From contig NW_020852647.1 of NCBI RefSeq assembly GCF_000972845.2, forward strand, positions 271,006-335,005: a stretch of DNA of 64,000 nucleotides, read 5' to 3'. Source of the stretch: Larimichthys crocea (Eukaryota > Chordata > Actinopteri > Sciaenidae). This document shows positions 20,617-33,836 of this stretch, piece after piece; position 1 is the stretch's first letter; the number at the start of each line of letters is the position of its first letter. Under the pieces are notes generated by a model that worked only from the letters and a program-made list of their open reading frames with translations, had not been told where the DNA came from and searched no databases. The translations under genes were made by a program, and so were the position numbers.

Positions 20617-23600
20617 CAGCATATGTATATATATTTATATATATATAATCTCCACAGACTTCATTAAAAACAAGTTTCAATAAAACAAAGAAAAATATAT
20701 AAAAGTATAAAATATAAAAATAAATTGTGTGAACAAACTGAGAAACTTCTATGTATGAAGTATATGAGATGTTTTCATGAACTAACATTAAATAAACAAA
20801 GGCATAATGTTTGTGTTTGAACTTCAGAGTTCAGGCCAATCTGAGTGTCAGTCGAACCTTTATTTTGAAGGGTTTCTATCTGTGAGTCGAACCTTTATTT
20901 TGAAGGTTTCTCACTGAAAAGAAGAATCACGTTAGAGACAAACAGCAGACAGGAAGTGGATCTTGGTGACGAGTCAAAGGATGAAACAGGAAACAGGAAG
21001 TATGAACAGATCATCGAGGGGGCGGGGTGAAAAGAAGTGTCTGAAGGTGATATCTACCTGTGTGCTCATATTTGTGTCTTAGGAGGGAACTGGTCTTCTG
21101 GAATGTTTTGTCGCACAGTTCACACGCGTACATACCACTTTCAGTCTTCTTAATCTTCTTCCTGGACAGCAGCGAATCGTCTGTCAGGTCGTCCAGGCCC
21201 GACAGATAGTCCGCCGTCCCGTCCAGCAGCTCGCCCTGAGACACAAACAACACAAAGTAATCCACACCTGACACCTTATGGTCCAACCCCCCACCACCAT
21301 CGTGATCCCACGTCTGGACGGAGCTTAACTAAGTCCTCCTCATGGAGGGGGGCAGATGGGACGGAGGTGTCTGAATTAGACATTTACAGACAAAAACAGG
21401 TGACAGGTGAACAAGATAAGACCCAAAAACGAAGGTACACCTGTACACCTCAGCAGGGTTAGGCTTAAGTTTAAACTTCACTGACCACGAAGCACAGTCT
21501 GACTCTGTTCCTTCATCTCTACCAGAAACATCAGCTTTAGAAACACCTGAGGAAAGACCAGGACAGGTCCTGACGTCCAGGATGGAGACGCCTCATGTTC
21601 ATTAAATGCCTCAAAACACGAGCAATTCTTTGATTTTAGCTGTCATGCCGACAGCAATGAATCAAGATAGAAGTTTAGTTAAGTGCCACATTAATAAAGA
21701 TTTATCACAATGTTGACTTTGATTTTATGTTTGGTTTGAAGACAGAACATCATGGACATGATGGACACCATGGACGTGATGGACATGATGGACATCATGG
21801 ACACCATGGACATGATGGAGGTCATGGACATGATGGACATCACAAACATCATTTGACATGGACTTGGTCTCACCTGGAAACCTGATTTCCGTTGGTACTT
21901 CCTCCTCTGCTGCATTTCAGCAAACGTGGCCGCCCCAGTGGCATAGGTGTAAGCCATGTGAGGCAGGAAGCTCATGGGGTCGAGGCTTGGGTAAGGCCTG
22001 AGGCCTGGGATAGTGGCCTGGGCTGGAGACATGAAGGTGGGTGGAGGAAATGCTCCATGAGGCGGTAAAGAGGTGTAGATGGGCGTGCCGGAGAATGGAT
22101 TGATCCCAAAGATGGGACTGGTGCTTTTCTCCAGCTGGTGGATGGAGCTCCCTCCTCCATCAGAGCCAAGACTCTCCTTTTTGATATTGACCAGATCCAT
22201 GGGTCCGCACACCTGGCCCTGTCCTGGAGACCCACCATTGCGCTCTATGGTGAACCCGTTGGGCCGGGATCGTTTCAGCGCCATGTGTTTGGGCAGCGAC
22301 AGGTCCAGTGGTATATCCCCGTGTGCGTCCTCTGACGCAAGGCTGTTTGGAGTGTATGAGCTACTTTGAGAGTTTTTAGAGGATGTCGATGAAAGGTTGA
22401 GGGGTGACGGAGTATCGGACCTCAAGTGATCCAAGGAGTCTAGTGGTTTGTCCCCGGGCTGTCTGTTGGCTGGAAACTGGTTGGCCTTTGTGAATCTGTG
22501 CGTGGCATCTCCATTCATGAAGCCTCCATGTAGATCAACAGCAGGAAGCAACATCGGTGACCGGCTGTGGTTGATGTCCAGTCCACTGCAGTCAGGAGAT
22601 GGTGACCTTTTCCTTAAACTGCCTCCGTGGTGGTTTTGGCTCTTCCACTGGGCAAACCACTCCTTGACAAACTCCTGAGGAAGACCAACAGCCACTGAGA
22701 TCTTAAGCAATTCCTCTGAGTTGGGCTCAGTGTTCATGGCAAAGTAGGTCTTGAGCATTGATACGTGGTCCTTGAAGGGGTTGATGGGGCTGGTGGACCG
22801 GTCATTGTTGGACACCTCCACTCCCCTGTGGCCAGCAGTGCTGGTCTCAGCCGGCTGAAGGACCGCTTTGATCTCCTCGTTCATTTTGCACAGGTAGCGC
22901 TCGTGTTGATGCAGTGGGATCGGCCCAGGGAACGCTTCCTTGCAGTACTGGCAGGAGAATGTCAGGTACTGGTTCTGGCAGTCGTGGATTTTCTCGTCAC
23001 AGCTGAGGTCAGTTGAGTGGTTCAGCTTCTCTTTCTTGATGTCCACTTGCCTCTTGGAGTCGTCAATAAGACTTTTGGCCTCATTGACCTTCTCCAGCGT
23101 GTAGTCAATGATGCTCTTTGTGGGGCTGCTGTGGCCCACTAACTGGAAGCCTGCCTGAGCCAGCTTGTGTTCCTCCATCTGGGCTCCCAGCTCCTTCATG
23201 TAGGCCCTGAGCTTGGAGATCTCTTCTGGGTTTCCGTCCATCTTCTGCCGGCACACTGTGTTGTCCACGATCTGAAGCACCTTCTGCACCTCGCTCAGGT
23301 TGTTCCCAAAAGGCCCCGTGTAGCCCAGCAGGGGCAGGTCCAGCCCCATCCCGCCAAGATGTTGGTGGGGGCTCTGGGAGGAGCTGTGGATGCCCAGGGG
23401 GCTTCCTCCACGCCCGTTTAAGTAGACCCCCGGCACCCTGAACCCGTGCTGCGAAGCCATCAGCAGCCGGTACTCATTGAAGTCCATGGGCTCGGCTTTG
23501 ATGTCTAGCTGGACCTGCTGGTCCGGGGGGCCATGCGGTCGGCCATTTTCCAGCTTGTGGCGGAGCTGGGCAAGTGCGGGGCTTCCAGGTGATGAGGTTG

Positions 23601-25529
23601 TAGAGTTGGGGGAGGAGCCAGGCTTGCTTCCATTGCGTACTCGTCCGTTGACGGTGATCAGGCTGATGCATTTCTTACTGCTGATGTGAGAACTGTAGGA
23701 ACCGGAGTGGGAGAACCGCTTCTTACAGTTGGAACACTCGTATGGCTTCTCACCTGCAAACGACACGAAGGATGGGTCATCAGTGTGTTGGCTTAGCATG
23801 TCAATGTTAGCATGTGATGTTAGCATTTAACTCAAAGCACAGTTGGTTCATGTACAGACTCACAGAGTTGCTACCAAATATCACTTATTAATTATAACTA
23901 TATGTTTTCTGTCAGGCTACAGTTTATTTTTGTAAACAAACATATATATTATAGAGATATATCTATCTATATTATATATACTATATATATAATTTGTGGA
24001 GAAAAGAAGCAGAGCTCATCTCAGTGTCTCTGTTGGTGTGTTCATGATGTTTCATATTTAATCATTGATGACGAGTAACTCGACATGAATCATCAGCTCT
24101 GGATCGACCTCAAAGATCAAAGATCAAACCTGAAGTCTGTGTTTGTGAACAGTTTTTGACGAGTCAGAAACAGAAAAAGTGACGAGTCATTGGGGAACAA
24201 ACTGCCGACTCACCGCTGTGAATTCGTAGATGCTCCTTCAGGTGATGTTTGTACTTGAAGGCTTTTCCACATTCACTGCATTTGAACTTCCTGTTTCCTG
24301 CTCCGTCGGCGAGCAGCGGCGTCTGAAGAGAGACAAAAATCATGTGATAGATCAGAGGAGGAGGACCAATGAGGGGAGAGGAGAAACAAACAAACACAGA
24401 GGGAGGTCTGAGGAGATCTGTGAAGGACTGAGGAGGAATAACGAGGAATGAGGGGGACTGAGGTGGACTGAGGAGGACTGAGGAGGACTGAGGTGGACTG
24501 AGGAGGACTGAGGAGGTGTGATGAGAAATGAGGAGGACTGAGGAGGACTGAGGAGGACTGAGGGGGACTGAGGAGGACTGAGGAGGTGTGATGAGAAATG
24601 AGGAGGACTGAGGAGGTCTGACGAGGTCATCAGGGATCCGTCCTCAAGCCTCCTCTTCTTATTTTGATGTTGTTAAATTCATCTCTCTCTCTGGGTTACA
24701 TGACGTCACCTGACTGTTACCTGTTCTCTGGTTGGCTTGTGCGTGGTCATGTGACGCTCCAGCTGCGTGCGGTGGCTGAAGGTGTCGGCGCACAGTGGGC
24801 AGGTGAAGCTCTCCTCGTTCTTCTCGTGGCGATACTTGATGTGTTCTTTCAGAGATGTCAGACGCTTGTAGCCGCGCTCGCAGTACGGACAGGTGAGCAT
24901 CTGGGCAAAGGCGTCAGGTGTGCCGGTCAGCAGGTCTGGACAAGACAGGAAGTGATGTCACAGACAGTTCAGAGGTCAGGAAGTCACATCACATACAGAT
25001 CGTTAAGTCCCGCCCCCCTCACCGTGCTCGCTCTCGTCCTGTCCGACGGTCTCAGGTGTGCCCAGTCGCGTCACCTCCTCCGGGGCTTCTGGGTAAATGA
25101 TGGCGGTGTCACTGCGCTGCAGGTATTCTGCGATGGTTGCCGGGTGACCGTCGCCATCTTCCAACTTACGTTTCAGGAAGTACTCATCGAGCTCGGAGAC
25201 GCCGCCGGAACATTTCACTGAGACAGGAAACACACAGGTGAGGAGGTCAGGTGATGCCCACAGAGACCACAGATGGTGAGTTTAATTTTGTTTAGGTTAG
25301 CCTTCAGTAAACGTTCAGTTAACGTTCAGTATACGTTCAGTAAACGTTTAGTATACGTTCAGTAAACGTTTAGTAAAAGTTAGACTGGATGTTAGAAGTG
25401 AAGCAGAGGATGGAGCTCTGAGGAATGCCTTCACCTGCTGGTTTTATTTCTTCTACAGGTGATCTATGATGGATTTGACTGATATATACTGACTGACTGA
25501 CTGACTGACTGACTGACTGGCTGACTGAC

Positions 25530-25603
<74 letters not shown>

Positions 25604-28217
25604 GTTGGTTGGTTGATCTGTCTCACCTGTATCGTTTCCCTCAGCCTGCAGCGACTCCTCTGGACTGACTGGTTCCAACTCTTCCGTCCTGTCACCTGAA
25701 ATGAAACGACAGAAAATGATTTATTATTTTTATCATTCACGTTTTGTTTTGTTTTTCTGTGGGGGGGGGGGGTTGGGGCTTTTTAAATTAATTATAATTA
25801 TAGAATCTAAAATATATTTTACAATCTAATTTCAGAGCTCCGTCTCTCTTTGATGATGAAACATTTGAAAAAAATTAGTGAGCTAGTCACAAGCTAACAT
25901 GAAGTGTTTTATTGTAAATGTTTCTGTCAGATAATACAATAAACAGTAATGTAACGTTTAAAAAACGTTAAAAAACCTCTGACTGACACACAGACGGTGC
26001 GGTCTAATAGTCAAATTTGCTTAGGAACCTTCCTAATGACCCAGAATTATAACATAGTCGCCATGATCTGTTCGAATCCCTTAACTGTAAAGGAAAGGAG
26101 CTTCAGTGCTTCCTTTATTCCCTCCTTTAGCAGGGACCTCCTTTACGAAAGGAAGAGGGTGATGCCGCCCCACAGTTCCTTGCGGCAGTGACAAAAAAAC
26201 GGTGCTCCGTTCAGTCATTCACAACCAGAAAACATGAATGTATTTAAACAGTGACAGCTGCAGACTGAGCGTGTGAACATGAACATACGTGTTGACGTGA
26301 TGTCACTCTGATCATTGTGTGTGTTGTGTTGTTGCCTGTGTTCTCTGCGTTCACACACAGAGTCCAAACTGTTTGGAACTGTGCCATCCAGCGTCCTGCA
26401 GATCCTCATGAAGTTCCCGTTGCTGATTCCTCAGAGATCTTTGCCATAACTTGCTAATATGTTTGTGTGTGAGTGGACAGGAGGGTGAGCGAGCACAGCA
26501 GCTAACAAACACTTCATCTGCTTCTGTGACAGCTGGACAATATTCATTATTACTGACACTCTGACTGATGATGACGTCACAGTTTGACATTTCCTGCAGC
26601 AAACAACACGGTCAGAGCGCGGGGAGGATCCAGGAAGGATCTCAGAGGAGCGTTTTGTAGTCCATCTTCTGGACTTTGTAGTTTTACCACAGATCACGTC
26701 AACAACATTCACCGTCGCTTCATGACGTAGTCTAGAGTGAGAGCAGTCGGATTCTCTGAACACCGCAGTCGTCGTCTCCTAACTAATTATGAATTCTTGA
26801 CATCGTGACGTTTTCTATCAAGGTCAAGGAAAAGTGTTAGGAAAGGACTTAGGAGCTAATTTTTTTGACTATTCAACCATCCCCTCTTTCTGTTGTAAAA
26901 AAAATGGCGGCTTTCTGTTTTATTCCTCAAAATGGAGGAAAACATTGAGTTTCACTTCAATTTTTGAAAAACTGAAACTCAAAGGTTCACTTCCTGTTTT
27001 CAGTCTTTATCCGTCCTCCTTATATGTACAACACTTCCTGTCATGTGGCTAAAGCTCCACCCACCGGTCGCCTGACAACATGGACCACCTGGATCTGCTC
27101 ATGTGGACTTACCGCCTCCATTCAGGTGTCCGTTGGTGTCGTCTCCGAGTCTCCAGTGGTGGTTCTGGTCCTGGAGATCGTCCTCTGAGGACAGCAGAGC
27201 GTGGGTGACCCGGGGCGATGCCTCGAGAACTGGCATGCCGGCTGGGCTGCCTGGATCTTCATCGTCTGGTACTCCTTCTCCGTTAGCAAGACCCGACTCC
27301 TCAGAGACCCGATTCCTGTCGTCCTCGTCGGTCTCTGAACCCGTCTCCACCACGTCCTCATAGTTCAACACTGAAAGAGAAGAGACCACGTGAGAACAGG
27401 ACCAGAACCAGGACCAGGACGAAACCAAGAACAGGACCCATTCAGCTGGTTAGCTTAGTTTAGCACAAAGACTGTAAACACGTGGAAACGGTTAGTGTAG
27501 CAGCTCAGCAACCAATCAGGACACACTCACACACAGTCGACCAATCAGCTGTGAGATCAGTAACCATGTGACAGACCAGCAGAGAGAATAATTGCACCGA
27601 CACTGAGCCCAGAACTGACCTGAGGCCAGTCAGTAAACAGGATGTGATGTCATTAAGGATGCTGCTACAGACCAGGGGACTTCCCATGATGCACTGAGGA
27701 GGGTGAGGAGGGGCTGAAGCAGCATGACATCACAGGTCGGTGTGGCGTGGTGCATTGATTCACGTTAAACTGAGCGCTATGCCCCCTTCAGGGACACGTT
27801 AAACTGAGCGCTGTGCCCCCTTCAGGGACACGTTAAACTGAGCGCTGTGCCCCCTTCAGGGACACGTTAAACTGAGCACTGTGTCTGACAGCTGGGCGAC
27901 AGGTGCAGATTACAGAGGAATGGCAGGTCGGGCCAGAATCTGCTGACCAGCGCTGAATACCAAAGTGCGGGGGGGGGGGGCAAACTGGGCTTTAATGTGT
28001 AGCGTGACCACGAGTATTATGGGTAGTCCAGAAGAAAAGCAGCTGAAAGTGAGCGCTGCATGTGTGGTCGATGAACCGACCCCTCCCCCCCACTCTGTGC
28101 TCAAACCGATGAATCAGAAACATGAAACCAAAACACTAATGTAACGTTCATGTAACGTTAATGTAAAGTGAATGTAACGTTAAAAAAACACTGATGTAAT
28201 GTTAATCTAACATTACA

Positions 28218-28253
<36 letters not shown>

Positions 28254-28386
28254 ACACAGTGACCCCACAAACAAAAGCCTTTCACGCTGCTCTATTTGTC
28301 TGTCAGGTCACATGACCGACAGAGTGGCAGATGTCACCGGGGGCAACGGAGCCCCATCATCACAAAACACTGACCGCCATTTTGTT

Positions 28387-28433
<47 letters not shown>

Positions 28434-31400
28434 TCCAGTCTGACTATGTTTCTTAAAATAAACTTTTTTTGAAAGTCTGTTTCTTGATGTTAATAAACTT
28501 TTATTTTGAAAGTCTTTTCTGCCGTCCCATAGTGGTTTGCTATTCTCACAGTACTCTGTTTTGTCTTTGTGTCCAGTCAGAGTGTCCTCTCCTCTCCTTT
28601 CCTTCCCTCTCTTCTCTCTTTCTGAAGGGTGAGTCTGAGTTTCAGGTGGTCATGGGAAAGTAACATGTAATGTGGATTAGAATGAACAGAGGTCATGTGA
28701 TCAGAGAGAAAGAACGAAAAGATCACGTGACCGTCAGAGAGGCAGCATGAACATGACTAAAAACTACAAATGTAGAAACAGCAGCACCAACGGGACAACC
28801 AAAAACTACAAATATACGAATGACAGCACCAACGTGACAACCGAAAACTACAAATATACGAATGACAGCACCAACGGACAACTAAAAACTACAAATATAC
28901 GAATGGCAGCATCAACGGACAACCAAAAACTACAAATATACGAATGGCAGCACCAACGTGACTAAAAACTACAAATATACGAATGACAGCACCAACGTGA
29001 CTAAAAACTACAAATATACGAACGGCAGCACCAACGTGACTAAAAACTACAAATATACGAACAGCAGCACCAACGTGACAACCAAAAATTACAAATATAC
29101 GAACAGCAGCACCAACGTGACAACCAAAAACTACAAATATACGAATGACAGCACCAACGTGACAACCAAAAACTACAAATATACGAACAGCAGCACCAAC
29201 GTGACTAAAAACTACAAATATACGAACGACAGCACCAACATGAAGGAACAGAGGAAGAGGCTGATCGTGGTTTGCCATCTGAACGAACAAATGAGTCAAA
29301 TGAATCAACTAAAAACTGTTGATTAATTTCCTGGTTAATCTGTTAATCATCCAATCAGTGTCAAACCTTAATGTGACAGCAGTCAATCACAGCTCTCGGG
29401 CATTGAACCTTTAAATCATGTTATTCCTGTGACAGTGTCCATGATTCCTCCGTGATGTGAAATATTCCCACACTCTGTCACGTCCTTGCTCAGGTGTGTC
29501 CTCATCTCACCGCTCGCTACAAGCTAATGAAACAGCTCGCTCGCCCGTCCTCCCTCTCTCCCTCTCTCTCTCTGTTCTCGCCTGACAGCACATCACCTGG
29601 AGGGGGAGGGGAGATTAGGCTGTGCAGGATGAGTTCGCTGCCTAGTGGCTACGAGGTGGTAGTGACTCATCACAGACAGGTAACACAAACAGCAGAGCAC
29701 TGACAGAGCTGAAACACCCCCTCGCCCCTCCACCACCTTCATCACCCCTCTACAACCTCCACCCACAAACCCTGACAGCCTCCTTGATGCAGCGCACACT
29801 GACTGAAGAGTAACATGAATCATTATTGTCACAGTTTACAGGACACAGACATATTTAAACAACATTTAACAAACACACATCAACACATTCAAACATATTA
29901 CAACATATTAACACAAACAAGCTATAATGCATTATATAACATATAAATAAGATATCATGACATAATTCATTTTATGATATTTACATAACATATATATATA
30001 TCATATTATAACATATAATGCATTATATGACATACTGACAATATATGACAAAACATATTATAATATATAATAACATATAATGCCACATTATGATGCATTA
30101 CAACACATAACACAATAACACATTATGAAGAATCATAACACACTGTAACATATTTTAACACAATATAACACATAATGCATCATAACACATCAGGCAGACA
30201 AGTGTCTCACTCTTACTAAGCAGCCTGCTGTACAGTGACCTGAGGTCCAATGATGTCCCATTAGAAAGACAAAGTTCTGTTTAAAGACAGAAGAACCACC
30301 AGAACTGGATGAGATAACATCAAGTTTTTATTTTTTTATTTTTTTATCAAAGCTGCGGAGAGATCAAACATTAATTATTAATTATTCATAATTAATGTTT
30401 GATCTCTTTCTGAGTGAGAGTTTCCATGTTGGCAGTCTGACATGTCGTTACAGCGACCACATCCAGACATCATACATCTGGCGGAGGGAGGATGCATGAA
30501 AAAAGCAGCATTCAACTCTGTGAGACATTACTGAACCAGAACCAGGACCAGAACCAGGACCAAGACCAGAACCAGAACCAGAACCAGGACCAGAACCAGG
30601 CCACCCTCTCCACATTTGAGAGCAGTGGTGGTTCATGCTGGACTTTTGAGGCTGAACTTTTGAGTCTGATTGGCTGATGGAAACACAAGGGAAGGAAAGA
30701 AAGAGGTAAAATATAACACTAGGCGATGAGGAGACAAGGACATGAGGAGACGAGAAGACAAAGAGACATAATCAGAATGAAAAAGAGGAACTCTGTCAGA
30801 GTGAAACTGTGCGTGTTAACGTGTGTGTGTGTTATCAGTGTTGAAGGTGTGTGTGTTGTAACGATCATCAGTTCCTCTTTGAACGTCTCTGACTTTAATC
30901 AGGTTTTAACACCTTCAAGTTACAACACCTCCACCCTCGACACCGCCCACCTTCAGCACAGCTCCATGAGGACATGAACTTATTTTTTAAAGGTGTCTGA
31001 AGGTGCCTGAAGGTGTTTGAAGGTGTAGAAAGGTACCTGAAGGTGTATGAAGGTGCCTGAAGGTGTTTGAAGGTGTAGAAAAGTGCCTGAAGGTGTCTGA
31101 AGGTGTAGAAAGGTGTCTGAAGGTGTAGAAAGGTGTCTGGAGGTGCCTGAAGGTGTCTGAAGGGGTCTGAAGGTGTCTGAAGGGGTTTGAAGGTGTAGAA
31201 AGGTGGGTGGAGGCGTTTAAAGGTGTCTGAAGGTGTCTGAAGGTGTAGAAAGGTGTCTGAAGGTGCCTGAAGGTGTCTGAAGGGGTCTGAAGGTATAGAA
31301 AGGTGTCTGGAGGTGCCTGAAGGTGTCTGAAGGGGTCTGAAGGTGTAGAAAGGTGTCTGAAGGTGCCTGAAGGTGTCTGGAGGTGTTTGAAGGTGTAGAA

Positions 31401-32159
31401 AGGAGTCTGGAGGTGCCTGAAGGTGTCTGAAGGTGTCTGAAGGGGTCTGAAGGTGTAGAAAGGTGTCTGGAGGTGCCTGAAGGTGTCTGAAGGGGTCTGA
31501 AGGGGTCTGAAGGTGTAGAAAGGTGGGTGGAGGCGTTTAAAGGTGCCTGAAGGTGTTCGAAGGTGTCTGAAGGTGTAAAAAGGTGTCTGAAGGTGTCTGA
31601 AGGTGTAGAAAGGTGCCTGAAGGGGTCTGAAGGTGTCTGGAGGTGCCTGAAGGGGTCTGAAGGGGACTGAAGGTGTCTGAAGGTGTCTGAAGGTGTCTGG
31701 AGGTGTCTGAAGGGGTCTGAAGGTGTCTGAAGGTGTCTGAAGGGGTCTGAAGGGGTCTGAAGGTGCCTGAAGGTGTCTGAAGGTGTCTGGAGGTGTCTGA
31801 AGGTGTCTGAAGGTGTCTGATGGTGTCTGAAGGGGTCTGAAGGTGTCTGGAGGCGTCTGAAGGTGTCTGATGGTGTCTGAAGGGGTCTGAAGGTGTCTGA
31901 AGGGGTCTGAAGGGGTCTGAAGGTGTCTGATGGTGTCTGAAGGGGTCTGAAGGTGTCTGAAGGGGTCTGAAGGTGTCTGAAGGGGTCTGAAGGTGTATGA
32001 AGGCGTTTGAAGGGGTCTGGATTAGATCTGCAGACCTGAGCGTTGGACGTTAACCCTATCAGTAGCAGTGTGTCCCGCCCTTCTCACCTCGGCCGAGGTG
32101 TGTCGTCTGATTACAGAAACTTCATGAAACAAACACTGCTGCTGAGGACTGATAAGACC

Positions 32160-32204
<45 letters not shown>

Positions 32205-33792
32205 ATCTTTGTGTTACACATTCAGTCGACTGTGAAGCTGCACAGTGCTGAAATCAAAAATAACAGTAGAGTCTAAATACATTTAAACACAGCTGTGCTA
32301 ATGTTACATTAACGTTTCATTAACGTTATGTATGTTAGATTGTGTAAAACAAGCATATTTCTACAAGTAGTTTAAAAACCATTTACTGCTGATAATAAAC
32401 CTGATCAGTAATCAATACACAACATTAATCAACAAATAACTAACATTCAGACAACGTTCAGACAACCATAGCATACTGAACAGTTAGCTAGTGTTTCTGT
32501 AGCGTTGTCAGAACGTTCCAAAACAAACATATCATCAGTTTGAAGTAAACTAAAGCTCCCTGCACCGTCCCTTTAAGAAATATGACACCTCTAATGACAA
32601 GTCATTACGTGTCCGTAACAACAGGAGATAAGGACGTCACATGATCACAGACTGACCGTCATCAATATAATCTATAAAGATGTGATTCAATAAAATATCA
32701 CATTTGAACTGACACCATCATATCTAAAAGAGCTCATAGTACCTTACTATCCTCTAGAACAGTGGTTCTTAACCTTGTTGGAGGTACCGAACCCCACCAG
32801 TTTCATATGCTCATTCACCGAACCCTTCTTTAGTAAAAAATAAAATATGATTTTTTTACTGGTGCACAAAATGAACCGTGCATTAACATCACCTTGTTCA
32901 AATAACAAAACCAACACAGTGCATGAACTCACAACAACTTACCTCAGTGTGACTTCTGCTGTTGCCTTTGAGAGACCAGTTCAGATATGCGTGGCTTCAC
33001 CTTGGCAAGTGCCAGTCTCATGTCATTTTCACAGCAAAGTCTGTTCCTTTTCTTAGTTTTTATGTCCAGCATCCTCGAAAACGATTGCTTACAAAGATAT
33101 GTTGTAACAAATGGTATAAAAAATTGCAGGGCGGAGGCTCCACCGAACCCCTGAGACCGACTCACCAAACCCCTAGGGTTCGATCGAACCCAGGTTAAGA
33201 ACCACTGCTCTAGAACACTACGCTCTCAGAATGCTGGGTTCCTCATGGTTCTTCAGGGTTCCTCATGGTTCTTCAGGGTTCCTCATGGTTCCTCATGGTT
33301 CTTCAGGGTTCCTCATGGTTCTTCAAGGTTCCTCATGGTTCCTCATGGTTCTTCAGGGTTTCTCAGGGGTCCTTGTGGTTCTTTAGGGTTCCTCATGATT
33401 TCTTCAAGGTTCCTTGTGGTTCCTATAGTCTCCAAAAGTAGATTGGGAGCCGGAGCTTTCAGCTATCAGGCTCCTCTTCTGTGGCACATTTTTATGTTAT
33501 TATTATTACTGCCGCCATATTGCCATCACAGTTTATATTTAGTTAATGATTTACTGCTGCTGTGTCTCCATCTATCTAACCTCTCTGTCTTTAACTCAAC
33601 TGGTCTCGGTTGATGGCAGTCCACCAGTGAGCTCGGTTCTGCTCGAGGTTTCCGGGCTTGGTTCTACTTGAAAAAGAAGTTAAAAGAAGTTTTTCTTCTC
33701 GTGGAGTTCTTGATAATATTCTAAAGAGTCAGTCTGAGCTGCTCTGTGTCAGGAGACAACTGAAGATGTATAAATAAAACTGAACTGAATAT

Positions 33793-33836
<44 letters not shown>

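Noticed and set aside
22079..23689. Plus-strand frames of 60-96 codons
   Set aside because: Antisense shadows of zeb2 exon 7.
21691..23826. 711-codon minus frame as a single-exon gene
   Set aside because: Its middle is zeb2 exon 7. Both ends run into intron past clear splice sites, so the flanking residues are not coding.
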